In this document: piece after piece, positions 1 through 12,109 of the stretch
Layout of the letters: each line of letters begins with the position of its first letter
Numbering within the stretch: the stretch's first letter is position 1
NCBI GenBank assembly: GCA_027576995.1
Contig: JANBQC010000098.1
Span: 1-51,318 of the forward strand
Origin: Dimargaris cristalligena
Taxonomy: Eukaryota; Kickxellomycota; Dimargaritomycetes; Dimargaritales; Dimargaritaceae
Direction: 5' to 3'
DNA: 51,318 bases
Made by a program: the position numbers and the translations under genes
Notes under the pieces: generated by a model
The model's database searches: none
Told to the model about the DNA's origin: nothing
Seen by the model: the letters and a program-made list of their open reading frames with translations, nothing else

Positions 1-129
1 AACCAATCCCTTTGTTTTCATTGTCGATAGCCCAATACGAAGACTAATCTGCTTATTTTTTCTGTGAAGGGTCGGTGTATTCCTTGGGCTTACATTGTAT
101 TTGTCCTTGCCGCAGCCGCTTAGAAGCCT
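1..129 (+). repeat. Degenerate direct repeat, copy 1 (truncated by window start)
   Basis: Begins AACCAATCCCTTT and matches 4341-4468 in the same orientation with many substitutions. Shared landmarks are the GTCGAT segment, a CCAAT motif, TGAGAAGGG/TGTGAAGGG, and a final CCGCAG followed by GAAG. It may extend left of the window. The two copies lie about 4.3 kb apart, as decayed LTRs would, but I found no retrotransposon coding sequence between them. Confidence 0.5.
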
Positions 130-1242
130 AAGGTGGCAATAGCATAGAACTAAAAAATATACCCGCTGATGTTTTTCTGAGATTTAGCCATTAGCGCCAA
201 ACTCCATTCAATAGTTGGAATGTGAGATGCCAGTGCCTGTCTAAAGATAAACCCATTCGGATAATTTTTTTTGCAATAGGGCTTGGTGCCAACCAAGCCA
301 ACTCTATGTCGTAATTGGTATAGGCAGTATAATCTATTATGAGAAAACCTACACCACCTCGAATACTAGATCTGTTATATTTTGGGATGTTTGTCAATCG
401 AACTTCGTGCGATAAACAGGGTTTACATTTGCGATAACTACTTAACCAGTTCTTGCCATCATACCGACAGACAAGATTGCAAAGCATCAGACAATGTAAT
501 TCTTATTTTGAATCTGATAAACTACTGGGTGATAGTAGGTAATAATCCCTTACACAGATCATCTTATTGGGTCTGGTCGCTAAATCGAAGAATTTCAAAC
601 ACCAATCACTATTGAAATAATGTTATTGCAATATCCAAAAGACAAAGTATTTCTATACAGTGTAATTGAAGTAGTCTATAGGACATATAATATTGATACG
701 TGATTTGTATAGGCCTTGAAGTGGGTTGTGTTCCTAAGAGAAGGCAATCCAGCTAAACTATCTAGGCCAAATTGGTGGTAATCAAAATCTAGCAACCATC
801 GTAAATTGTAAGGATTGGCTCTCCACTGGCTACCGTCACCGTAGATTTATAATTGCGTCCAATTCCAAGCCTACATACTGCTTTTTTACTATTCCAATAT
901 GGGCATATCCGGTCTCCCAATCCGGATTCTAGAAAAACTAACAGCAAAAGTAATCGAGCCAGGCAGTCCGATCAATGCTAACAAAGTTACACCCCGCCAT
1001 TAGTAATCACTTGGGGTGGTTGTGCTATGTATTAGTATTTGGTTACTAATATGTCAGTTTGATTGCTCTCCATAACATTCCGCCCATCTCCAAGCATTAT
1101 CTCTGTCAGTATAAACATGATATCCTTGTAATGTTTACTAGAAAGTGTTTAGTCGCTTGCCTTCATCAATTTGCTTTAGTATTCGACATTCGTACATGCG
1201 ACTTACCCTTTTGGCAACTCTTATCTGCTTATGTCTTGTCAC

Positions 1243-1792
1243 CCGAGTTAACCACTCTTAGTCCGTCAAGAGTCTCTGGGATAGGCTTCTAATGGTAGGC
1301 AGGGTGTTGGGCACAGCCAAGCGGGCTACTAGCGTCAGGTACGGTGGGTCAGACTAACTAAATAAAGCAAGTGTCACTATGTATGCAGGGGACGTGCACC
1401 GATGCACACTTACTAGTCAGTATGAGGGGGTGAGCGTATATAGAGTTTATTGGGGTAAGCTGAGGGGGTAAGAATAAGCTGAAGTGTCAACCGGTCCCAA
1501 TGGGGGCCCGGCTATATATACATGGGGGACTACTCCAAAGGGGAGGTCCCGAGGGGAAACTACATAGTAAGGTTAACAATAAGGAGGGCCGGGCGGTCCT
1601 CGTACAAGCGGAGGCTTCCATGGGAATTGGAAGGCACTAAGATCACCTAGGAGTGATTAGTGCGAACTCCGGGGGGTCCGGCCAGTAAGGGGATATGTAT
1701 GATGCCCAGCCTCATTAGGGCCGGGGTCCAATATGGCACTATACGGCCTGCTAGGACGACAATCATAGCGGATGGATTAGGACAGATTAAGG
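1243..1792 (+). repeat. Left, GC-richer copy of a degenerate inverted repeat
   Basis: This segment matches the reverse complement of 6551-7118 over most of its length. Well-conserved anchors are the stretches around 1253-1268 (TTAACCACTCTTAGTCC), 1405-1420 (ACACTTACTAGT) and 1782-1792 (CAGATTAAGG). At many aligned positions this copy has C or G where the other has T or A. No coding capacity is apparent, so the element type is unknown. It could be a fold-back element, a long terminal inverted repeat, or two independent insertions of a non-autonomous repeat. Confidence 0.7.
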
Positions 1793-4340
1793 AGGGTGAC
1801 ATGTCTTTCAAGAAAATTGATCCCTCTGCCTTGCATTTGTAAATATGTCTGGCAAGAACTACCATAAACACAATTTGACATTAACAAGGTGAGGTTCCCT
1901 CAGACATATAAACACCCTTGCACAAGGATTATTCGCAGTCAACATCTGATTTATTCTTGTTTCCTGGTGACTGACAGTGCCATAAGTACCAACTATCTAA
2001 TCAAGCCAATCCCAAAACCCGGCCCTATTGGTGGAATGTAGATCCAAAATTACAGTGAAGGGTGTCATAGGCAATAATCCAAGGGACGATTAAGTGTCTA
2101 CGCCTCGGACGAGTTTACATGAGATATCCCACAGGTTGTTGATGAGAGGGGTGCTTTATAGATAAGTATAATAGTGATAGAAAATAGATAGAGTTAACTA
2201 TAAAAGGGGGTATAGATTAAGTGGTAATTAACAAAATAATAACTATAATAATTGGCTCGGCTTTATATAACTGAGAAGGCTAATGACAAAGGTTTCAAAT
2301 CAGCGTAGAATATGCTGGAAGACGCTACTAGATAGGTATATAATCAATAACTTATAATATATGGATATATAATGAAGGGGATATATAATATAGTTGAATC
2401 GAGTGGCGAGAATGGTTGAAGGAAGGTGATCACTCAACAAGGTCAAATTCCCGCGCCTCGTCAATGGAACAGGGTGATGGTGGCACCTAGTCCTTCATAG
2501 TAAGTTGGCTTTAATCCTATGGATTATTAAGCACGACAAAGGAGTCTTTCTGGGCCCACTGCTATTTTGGATACATATTTACTTTTGCTGAGAAAACTAA
2601 TTTACATATGCCACCTGCGGCTGTCCTAAATGAATGAGTTCTGGTCCAGCCGGGAACTATTTATAAGTCATATGAACGTACTTATATGATGTATTAAATT
2701 TATTTTGATTCATCAAATTGGCTCGAAACTGCCAACAAAAAATTGTATATAAGGGTTGTGCAATAAAGATGTAACTAAAAGGGGATTAGTGCGAAAACGC
2801 TTTGTTGATATACTGTTAATAAAAAGAGTGCGGTAAAAAGGAGTATTTTTGGAAGGTATGTTGATCCTCGGAAAAGCGGGAAAAATGTTTACAGTGCCAA
2901 TTTTAAGGAGCGACACAGGAAGGACAATAGCCCCGGATTGGTTTGTAACATCGTAAAGTTGTTTTGGACGCGGCGGGGAATATGGCGTAAAGTAAAATAA
3001 CTAGAGCTACTATGGTAAGAGGCGCGTTGGAATGTGCAGTTTTTGTATAGCCTGCTTAACGGTTTGTACCAGCTTAAGAAATTGGTGGTTCGCTGGGGGT
3101 TAGTGGTCGTTGGAGCGGATGGAGAGAACAAATTGAGAAATAAGTCCAGAACCCGGGATGTAATGCGCCTATCCTGAAATTATGAAACCTGTTTGTTACG
3201 CTGTAGCGCCAAGAGTTTTCTAGATGATGTTAGGGGAGGTATATATAAAAATGCATTGGTTAGACAATTGAAGATAAAGTGGCACTGCTACATATTTTCT
3301 AGTACGTGATTAAGGAAATAATTCAGTAGTGGAAAATCAACTGAGCCATTGTGGTGGTGTTCCATCAAAAAGTCGCGGCAATGCCATATCCATCATCCCA
3401 GTCCTTTATGGGAAGAAAAATGGTGCCACATAGATGCAGTAGAAATATATTTACATCGTAATGGAGACAGACATAAACACAGTATTTATTGCAGTCGCTC
3501 TATAAAAGCGGGCACCATCCTCACCATCTCAGAAACGATCAATAGACAAAAAATAATAATAAATATATAAATCATCACTTACCAGTTACGAGGACCATTC
3601 ACTGAATAGTCCTCATCTCCCTTGTAGCGGGGGCCGTGAGTCGGGTAATCCCGAAAGACCCGCAGCCACTTTTTTATCTTATAGAAAATCGATCTTGTAA
3701 CTTTTGACATACTAGTAATAATATCAAGACGATTTTTGATTTTAAGCCAGTGGGGCCAACTGGTGGGTATTTATAATCCAACACGCGTAATCCCCCACAG
3801 ATGGGCTATACTCCCGAATTATTAAAAAAAAAACAGAAACATATTATGTTTGATGGTCCACTTGTGACCTTTCTGAACCTTCACACCTACTTGTCACCAT
3901 TGTTGACTAATGGAAATTAAGACCCCCCCCCCGCTGGATTAGTACATTGAATGTTGAATAATAGTATGTCTGGGGGGGCCATTGTTACGCTGTATGTGGG
4001 TGGACACAACCAAATCCCTCATATTCAGCACATTCGTCCCCTCGGCTGTCCAAAAATTGGCCTAATTAGGCCAAGCTGAAAATTCATTACATGGATAATT
4101 TCTTTGTAAAATAAAGAGGTGTCGGTAATAGGAATAAATGAAGTACTGCTACTACCATGTCCCGTGTGGCCTAGCCCAATACAGGGGTTTTGTTTGACCA
4201 TCAGGCCTACTTGGAATCTTATTTTCGGATTTTGCCCTACTATTGGCCTAGGAAATAGATTGCTTGGTGGTCTATTGAATCCGAATGTACTTGCTTAAAT
4301 CTTATCGGTCACATTGCTATTGATGAATGCTTCTATATTC

Positions 4341-4468
4341 AACCAATCCCTTTTTTTTCCTGGTCGATTGTCCAATGTGAGGCCTAAGCCATTATGCCTT
4401 TCTGAGAAGGGATGGGTATTGCTTAGGTCTGTTTCACATGCTTCTATACCGCAGTCATTTGAAGATCC
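4341..4468 (+). repeat. Degenerate direct repeat, copy 2
   Basis: Second copy of the 1-129 sequence in the same orientation. Similarity fades after about position 4468. It is too diverged to identify the element by eye. Confidence 0.5.
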
Positions 4469-6550
4469 GATAATTTAATGAAATTCTCTTCACAAAATGG
4501 TCAATGATAATATTATCTGATATAATCATCAGTACTGGATTTCATTCAAATAGAGGGCTTTCCAGTTGACAGGCCTCATCTGAAAAATGAACTTGATTGT
4601 ATAGCCCTTTGTGCTGTGTGACTTGGTGACAGATTTGTCAATACCCAGCCGTAATTCGTCGTGTGGGCGAGGCAGTGTATTCTAAGGTGTCACTCCCATC
4701 TAAGTCTGGTCAGGCTTTTGCATATGTAGGAATTATTGTCACTGTTGGATTGCGTACCATTAACTAGGTTTCCACTTACGATACCTGTATGTGCAACCAT
4801 TGTAAATGGACTCTTGGGTTAAATAATGGAGCACCAACAATATGATTTGGCCGAATTGGAATATTACCCATGTGGATAGGCCTGTTGCCTTTCCACGAGC
4901 TACCTCTCCAAGACTGGTTACTGAGTTCAAATAGTTCTGTGCATTGACCATTCATCCAAATAGGGTTATATAAAAGCTACAAGGGTAATTATTCCTTTTT
5001 TGGGAAACTGAGAGTTTATGCAGTTTTTTATTTGGACAAATCGACAGGGGTAATTATCTGATGTGTGTCATTTATATAGCCTAATGTGGACTGTGAACTT
5101 TAGAGCAGGCCCTTAAGGTAGGATTTCTAGGTCCGCCCTCCAATAATAAGGAATACAGTAGCTGCTAATAATGGCATGTTGTTCCTTAGCAATTAAAATT
5201 GCATTGCCCTGCATGAAAAACATAAAACAATTTAGGCTGGAAGGCCCTATCGGCCACTAGCCATCTCAATGTTGCCTTGTTCTTTATTTGGGGATTATCC
5301 CACCCCCACCCTCGCCACTTACCCCACACCTACACTCCCCAGGCTGTGCCTAGGTCCAGCCTATTATATTTTTTCCATCAACTATGTATCCTCTTTCATC
5401 TATTTTGTAGTACCATCCAGAGGTCGGTACTAAACCCCGGACTATGAATGGCCAGTCCACATTATCAGAGGGCGGAAAATGCCGTGATATACAACAGTTG
5501 TATCATTCCCGCTGTTCTCCTGTTGAATTTGCCGCCTATACTGTGGCCATATACTAAAATACAAAACATATTATTCATTCTTACACTCGTAGTTTACATT
5601 CAAAAGTCTGACTTATTTCTCAGTGGTTCTCTTTTATTCCACATTATTACATTCGCTAGTTATTTTCTGTGTCCTTTTTTTATCCAGTGGGCTCTAAGGC
5701 CCACCAAATGGTTACATAAATAACCAGGGAATTCTTGCTCATTTTGAAGGATAATCATCACCGACTTGTTTTATTTAATTTCATTACATTTCCTTGAATC
5801 CTGCCACGACTTTTTTATTAATCTATTTTTTTATTAGTACTACTGTTTCTATTAAATTTTCAATAAACCTTTACACACCTCGCTCATACCCACGTCCTCC
5901 ATTTGTTTTATCACTCCTACACCCCCCCCAAAAAAAAACTCCACCATGATAACACCCAACTCTTCCCCTGTCTCATCCAACTCCACGAACCTCCCGCCTT
6001 CTGCTACCAGGGAGGTGGCCACCGTGACTTTAGGCCGTGCTGATAAGGAGGCTGCTGCCTCCTCATAAATCCACAAGGCCACCAGTAACAGGCCAGATGT
6101 CCCCGGTAGTACAATTTCATTTGCCAGTTTTCCTCTGATACTCTCCAAATAGCACAATATGGGTTTATAAATATGTGTATATACAATAACTGTAATAATT
6201 GGCTCCCAATTCAGGACTATTACCATAGTCCCATAATTAACCCTAAGTTTAAACACCCATACTATTGATTATATTTCAATGCCAGCTTTGAGAACAGCAT
6301 TTTTGACTACCTAATATTCAATACTATATTGAACCTGGCTATATGCTATGTCTATTACTAATATAATCATTTGCTGGTACTAATGACTAAACTGGGCAAT
6401 AGTAGTATATTATGTTGCCCAGCTACTGCCTTAGTAGCTATGTTACTGTATATCCCACACCCATACATCCCCCAAGGTGTATCCTTACCATTGAATATAC
6501 CATAATTATAGTTATTAAATTAGTTTCTCTTTATTGGGCTATCTAATCTA

Positions 6551-7118
6551 CCTTAATCTGTCTAGCTTAGATATCTGACTATATTAGGCCTTATAGTACC
6601 ATAGTATCATTCCCATAGTTACACCTGATACTATGGGATTATTATTTATCATATAACCTCCCCCCACCCAGATACCACTTATTTACACTACTCACACCCA
6701 GTGCTGATGCATTAGCCTATTCTGGCTAGTATTAGAGTCTTCTGGAAACTAATAACTATCTAGTTAGCCTATTTACCTATTCCTTAATCTTAGTAATATC
6801 CTCCCCTTAGGACCTCCCTCTGGAGTTGTCCCTGCATTTATATAAATGGCCCCCACTGGGACTAGTTTAATTCCTCAGTTTATTCCCATCCCCCCTAGTT
6901 TATCCCAATAAATGATATATACACTCACTCCCTTTATACTAACTAGTAAGTGTGCCTGCTGTATAACCCTTATGTGTGTATGCATCTAGTAACCTTTATT
7001 AGTTAGTACTGTGCCTTATCCTAATACTAAGACCCACTTGGCCAAGACTAAGCCCTATCCACCATTAGAAGCCTATCCTTGGGACTCTTGATGGACTAAG
7101 AGTGGTTAACCTGGGTAA
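6551..7118 (-). repeat. Right, AT-shifted copy of the inverted repeat
   Basis: Read on the minus strand this copy aligns with 1243-1792 with small indels. Differences are mostly transitions that lower GC here: AGTCCATCAAG against AGTCCGTCAAG, TTAGTATAAA against TCAGTATGAG, and GAGTGTATAT against GAGCGTATAT. Both CpG and other cytosine contexts are affected. This fits methylation-linked deamination or a RIP-like process acting unequally on the two copies, but the mechanism is inference. Confidence 0.7.
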
Positions 7119-7817
7119 TAAGCAGGATCTCATCTCAGCAGGACACTTCCTCCTACTAATTCAGAGGTGGCAATTGAGGATACCTTACTGATCTCTGCAA
7201 CAGTGCCTAGTTCACAACAATATTGCTAATTTCAGGGCTGGTAAGCAGAACACAAAATTGACTGGTGCTAAAATCAATTGCCCATTCTGCACTATCAAGA
7301 GTAATACACGGCTGATGAAGGGGTAGTAGTGCCTCAGTAATGCTATTAGATGATGCCTGTAGATTGAATAGCTGTACCTAATTAGGCGGGGTGCACTGGA
7401 TAGATTTCTTGTAACTATGTATAGCTTATACAGTCATTGGGGGGAGTATTGCCTAATGGAATCCCAGGCCTAACCTATATTGACTCCCATAGCGCCCAGC
7501 CAAACGATGCTTGTCCATCAGAATGCCAGGTTAAATATCAGAAAGGTTCATTCATGCAGCCTTACGTAAATTCCGATTGGTACTGTTTTACCGGTTAGAA
7601 ATAAACGTCCCGCCCAGTTTCCCATGGTTGCATCAATTACATTTTGATTTCGCTGGGTTAAAACTCGCTCAGGTTCTTGTTCATCCCATGTCTATGGACA
7701 TTGCACATTGCCCATCTCCTTTACCCTTCAGGGACTTCTATAAGTACTGTCTGCCCGCTTTGTTGAATCACGGCTAGACTTCATCTCCCCCCTTCGCTTC
7801 TTCCGTCCATTCTAACT

Positions 7818-8870
7818 ATGCTGTCGCTGACCAAGTGGCCCCTCTTGGTGGCCTTCTTCCTTCTGGCTATATGTCTAAACTGCTCCCCCGTCCATTACAG
7901 TAGTAGCGCCACAGCTGTGGCGGAATCCCCGGCCAGCGCCAAACTCCTCCAACGGGTCCTGACACTGCGTGACCAGGCCGACCAAGGCCGTAAGCCCATC
8001 TCCCTGGACAATGCCATGTTCGACAGCATCGTCATGTCCAAAGACCGCACGTTCCCCGTGATGGTTCTGTTCACCGCGTACGGGGGCAGCTTCCCCTGCA
8101 ACCCCTGTGAAGCGTTCGCGCCCGAATACCAGGTGGTGGCCGATAGCTGGCGTCGTCTGGCCCCCGCGGCCGAAAAGGATCGCCTCTTCTTTATGGTGGC
8201 CACAGTGGAAAACACCCGTTCGGCGTTTGAACGGTTGGGCGTTCAGTCCGTGCCGGTACCTTACCATTTCCCCCCCAACTCGGGCAGCCAGGCTAAGGGC
8301 AACGCCAACAAGCCCCAATCCGTCGATTTGAACAAGGTCGGACTCCAGGCTGAATCCCTGGTTAAGTTTATGAACCAGAAGCTCGGCTACACCTTCAAGA
8401 CGTACCGACCCATCAACTGGCGGCGCCTCTCTATCATTGGGCTGGTTGTAAGCTTCGTCATCACAGTGGCTGTCATCCTTCTGCCGCGCTTGTCGTGGCG
8501 GAGTTTCTCATTCAAGGGACTGGGATCGTCGGTGGTGATCGTGGTAACCCTCATGATGTGCTCGGGCTTCATGTTCGTCCGTATCAAGGGTATTCCGTAT
8601 ATGATTGCCGGTCGCTCGGGCCAGCCCGAGTTTATTGCCGGTCAATTCCAGCACCAGTGGGGCATTGAGACCCAGATTGTGGCGTCCGTATACGCTCTCT
8701 GTGGTGCCTGTATCGTGGCCCTGGTCCACCGCATCCCCAAGATTGATAATCAGATTCGCCAGAGCGTCACCGCCGTTGTGGTTATGGCCCTCTTCATGGC
8801 GGCCTACAGCGCCATGATGGCATTCCTCCGCATCAAGAACCCGGCTTATCCGTACCGTCTGCTCTTCTAA
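7818..8870 (+). CDS. OST3: Oligosaccharyltransferase OST3/OST6 (MagT1/TUSC3) family subunit
   Basis: A 350-aa single-exon gene. The family supplies the oxidoreductase subunit of the ER oligosaccharyltransferase, which transiently captures cysteines of nascent proteins so that nearby N-glycosylation sites can be used. The product shows an N-terminal signal peptide (about residues 1-33), a lumenal thioredoxin-like domain (about 60-190) with the redox motif CNPC at 94-97, and four predicted membrane helices near 204-223, 237-255, 286-303 and 316-337. RIKGIPYMIAG at 255-265 corresponds to the conserved loop after the second helix of Ost3 and TUSC3. The ATG precedes the signal peptide directly and the length is normal (yeast Ost3 is 350 aa). 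Sequence alone does not separate Ost3 from Ost6, so the symbol is a family label. A possible polyadenylation signal AATAAA lies at 8993-8998. The gene converges with TIP41, with 395 bases between their stops. Confidence 0.93.
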   Translation: MLSLTKWPLLVAFFLLAICLNCSPVHYSSSATAVAESPASAKLLQRVLTLRDQADQGRKPISLDNAMFDSIVMSKDRTFPVMVLFTAYGGSFPCNPCEAFAPEYQVVADSWRRLAPAAEKDRLFFMVATVENTRSAFERLGVQSVPVPYHFPPNSGSQAKGNANKPQSVDLNKVGLQAESLVKFMNQKLGYTFKTYRPINWRRLSIIGLVVSFVITVAVILLPRLSWRSFSFKGLGSSVVIVVTLMMCSGFMFVRIKGIPYMIAGRSGQPEFIAGQFQHQWGIETQIVASVYALCGACIVALVHRIPKIDNQIRQSVTAVVVMALFMAAYSAMMAFLRIKNPAYPYRLLF

Positions 8871-9265
8871 TTGGTAGTGAGTATTACTATATTACCACCG
8901 CCTCCACTCTGATTTTTCACAACCTAATATTTGTTTTCTGAATGATTATCCCAGACTACGTGTATCTTAATTGAAAAGTGCAATTAAAGTATAATAAATT
9001 CGTCTACTAACAGGGAAACTTTATTTGCGAATCATTGACCCTAAAAATCATCAGCATCCGCTTGAATGTAGAGGAATCTAGGGAACGCCCGAGTTAACGA
9101 ATACTAAAATGGGATGCAGTCATCGGGGACCAAGGAATGTGGCACGGAAATAAGAATAAATGGTGACCCCAGACCGCTCGTCAATAATTGACTAAACAGT
9201 TTCAGGAGGACAGAGACATAGCCCCGTATAGCCGACTTGCTGAATTAAGGTAATACACATTCAGT
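8871..9265. other. Convergent intergenic spacer
   Basis: Spacer between the stops of OST3/6 (+) and TIP41 (-). It contains an AATAAA at 8993-8998 for the plus-strand gene. I see no further gene. Confidence 0.6.
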
Positions 9266-11104
9266 CTAACCCGATGATTGAGCTTCGCGAGTAAGCCATA
9301 GTTTCTCCACCACTTCCCTCGGGGAAAAACAGGTGGAGGAAGTAGTCGCAGCCTCGCGGTCACTGGGCGACGGGTTGGGCGGGATCGTGGATATGGTATG
9401 GGCGACCCAGTGCGGATCGGCAAGAAGTGACATTTCCGGCTTGGCCTGTCGGCCGGAGGACTTGGGTAAGTGCTTTACAAGTCCACCATAAATGCAAGAT
9501 AAAGATATCAATGTAATATAGTTAATGGTAGGTCTGAGGTTATGTCCACAATGGGTGCGAAGAGAGGTTGGAAACGAATGAATCCTAAGCCAAACAAAGT
9601 ATTTTGCTTATTGTTGTTGAAAGGACCATTAGCCCTGTTAAATTAATATATATATGTAAATCGTCCTTACCCGAACCACCTCATTGTAGGAACATTCGTT
9701 GGCGAAGCATTCTCGGATCACATGGGACGTGCCAAATTCATGGTAAACTCGAGTGTCGAATAGGCGGAAAACAACCCCGTCAACACGCATCAGAAAACGC
9801 TGCAAAACGAAAAATCCGGAGGGCATGACTCGCTTTTAGCACGCACGCAAATAAGATGGCATATAGCAAAAAGAATAATCCGAGGATGACGATTAGTGGC
9901 GTGACTATGGATTGGGTGAAAATAGTGGCCAGTTCGAAAACCAAAGCCGGCCTCTCAATTCGTGTGACATCCTGTGACTTCTTAAACCAGCGCTTAGCCC
10001 TAGGGGCGTAGTAATAGTAGCACATTCATAGTTCCATCATAAACTTACCACTTTCACGTTTAGAAGAGATACGCCGTTGTCGGCCAACTCGTCTTCGTAG
10101 AGGACAATATCCTCGAAGAACAGAATCGGCTCCTTTTGCTTCAGCTTTTCGTAGTCAATTCGGTCAGTGGAAGGTTCAAACTAAGTAGCGGGAATTAATG
10201 ATTCATGGGGTTGTCCAGTCCCGAAGAATAATATAAGGAGATAGATTGGGATAAAGGACAATCAAAAAAAGGGAACGGTTAGTTACAGAATTACAGCTAC
10301 GGATATGCTTTCGAATATTCGAGTTTAGCAATCACCTGCTGCTATAGGAACCCGAAAAACCCATCAATAACGACAGGCATACTAATAATACCGACGGGGA
10401 TGGGGGCAGACACGAGTCGCAGCGACCATCCAACTAGCAATAGAATTACTTACTTCACCACAGGGGGGATTAACCACCGTTCCCGCGTAGGTTGTTGAGT
10501 AGGTCCAGTCGTACTTTTTCACCGTGGTGGATGCGTGGTGAAGGGCATCCGAACTAGAATTAAGGGAGTAGTGGAGGTGGGGATAAATCAATAGGGGATC
10601 GAGCGTTATTACCGAGTTTTCGCAGCCAAAGACTAAAGGTGGGGTAGGGGAGGGGATGAGCCACCAACTATCGACATTATCTACACTACTTTGACGCGAA
10701 CCATTCGATCAGACCGCCCCAGCAGCCGTGGCCTCATGTGGTTTGGAGAGGTGGTGGTAGGCAACCCACCTGTAATTAGCCCACTCATCGGCGTAGGCCA
10801 CCTTGAGCCATTTGCCAGCGGACATATCATTCTGCACTAAAGCCAGAGCGTCCCAGGCCTTCCAGGTCAGTTCTAGACCCGTCGCGAGGTGGTACACCTT
10901 GAGGTAATTATCGCCAAAAATCATTTCGGGAATGGGGATACCAAAGCGCTTTTCGTAGGACTCGATGGTCTCGGAATCCGAAATGGGCTTCACCTGACGT
11001 TCGATACGCCAGCCACCAAACTCGATGCCCCGAAGACCATCGCTGGCCGGGTCGGAGGTGTAGAGTCGGTGGGGTACGGGGCTGGGTTTGGTCTCGTAAA
11101 GCAT
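9266..11104 (-). CDS. TIP41: TIP41-like protein, TOR/PP2A pathway regulator
   Basis: Spliced gene of five exons on the minus strand: 11104-10770, 10553-10454, 10180-10049, 9832-9671 and about 9445-9266. Joined, they give about 302 aa in frame. Tip41 (human TIPRL) binds PP2A-type phosphatase catalytic subunits and counteracts Tap42 in TOR signalling. Family hallmarks appear in order: [11 protein letters not shown] in exon 1, [14 protein letters not shown] in exon 2, [18 protein letters not shown] in exon 3, and [18 protein letters not shown] followed by DTRVYHE in exon 4. The last exon encodes a less conserved tail with [10 protein letters not shown]. Donors are GTGGGT, GTAAGT, GTAAGT and GTAAGG. 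The last acceptor is ambiguous: CAG at 9448-9446 gives the best spacing to human TIPRL, while upstream AGs in the same phase would add a few residues. The ATG at 11104 follows CACC and lies shortly before the conserved region. Confidence 0.9.
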
Positions 11105-12109
11105 GGTGAGGGGAGAGTAATGGGGTGGGGAGGAGGTTATTGTACACTAGAAAGACGAGATTGCGTTTAAGGGGTAACCAGCAGGTAAAAGGGATGGGTT
11201 GGATAGAAAGTGGGGAACAACCTGGGATAATTCGAATGCAGAACAGGTGAGGTGGAAATGGCCAATTGCTGGTGTATAGTTGCCAGACGGCGGGTGAGTA
11301 AAAGGAAGTGGAGGAGGGGTCACAGCATAGCACCCCGCTAGTAGCAATATTCTTGAGAGAGACGAAGCCGGAGTGTGAAAAGGGAAAATGTACCAACTAG
11401 CCCATGGAACTTCACCACCAAACGGACGGAACGTGCCTGCTCAACTGGGGCTGTCCGAGAGTCGCGGACCACCCATTGCTACTGGTAACCCCCGGATGGT
11501 CACAGCCCAACGACTCTCTATCCGTCTCTTGAACCAAAGCATTAGGCTTTGAAATTTCCACGGATTTAACCTGATCAATCCACTCACCAAACCCAATGAA
11601 TTAAACCACGCTATACCTTGTTTGCCCTGGCGGCATTCCTAAATACCGGGCTAATATGGCCTACGCTCACCGTCTGATAATAGCCGGATAGATCAACTTA
11701 ACCCTACCCGAAAATTTTGCGAATCCAGAGAGTTCTTGACGAACTAACAATTGTCAGTAAAACACAGCTACGTTCGCAAATATCGGACGATTTATGCTCA
11801 ACCGGTCAGTTCGCGGAAAATAAACAAAGTACCTTTTATTCGGAATTTCGATCTAACAGCCACCAACTCCCCTCTCGCAATCAAACAACTGGATACCAAC
11901 TATTAAACACCCGGCTATTAACTACTTAAACGCACACATAGATTTCATTTGCATGACAGGGTCAAGAAATAACCCCCAAATTAAAATACTTCACCACAAA
12001 ATCACAGGCTGCCTTTAATATAAAATTGCGTGGTAGGGGGGGTGAAGACAAAGGGGGAGGTTAGAGGAAAAGAACAGGTGAGGAGGAGGAGGGTTAGATG
12101 AGCAAGAAT
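11105..12109. other. Intergenic region between TIP41 and RPS7
   Basis: About 1 kb. The part next to 11105 is presumably the TIP41 promoter and the part next to 12109 the RPS7 3' UTR. Pyrimidine-rich tracts are visible on the minus strand upstream of the TIP41 ATG. No supported gene. Confidence 0.5.

Larger units (their letters stand above)
1..7817. other. AT-rich gene-empty block with degenerate repeats
   Basis: I see no protein gene here. Open frames are short, often lack an ATG, and show no recognisable domain. The block is AT-rich compared with the genes that follow and contains at least two pairs of related sequences (listed separately), so it looks like decayed repetitive DNA rather than promoter space. 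The last 250 bases before 7818 become pyrimidine-rich and probably hold the OST3/6 promoter. Confidence 0.6.

Noticed and set aside
1660..1842. 60-codon open frame inside the left inverted-repeat copy
   Set aside because: It is not preserved in the right copy and has no domain, so it gives no evidence of element-coded protein.
5852..6256. 134-codon minus-strand open frame in the AT-rich block
   Set aside because: It starts at GTG rather than ATG, overlaps no recognisable domain, and lies in decayed repeat-like sequence.
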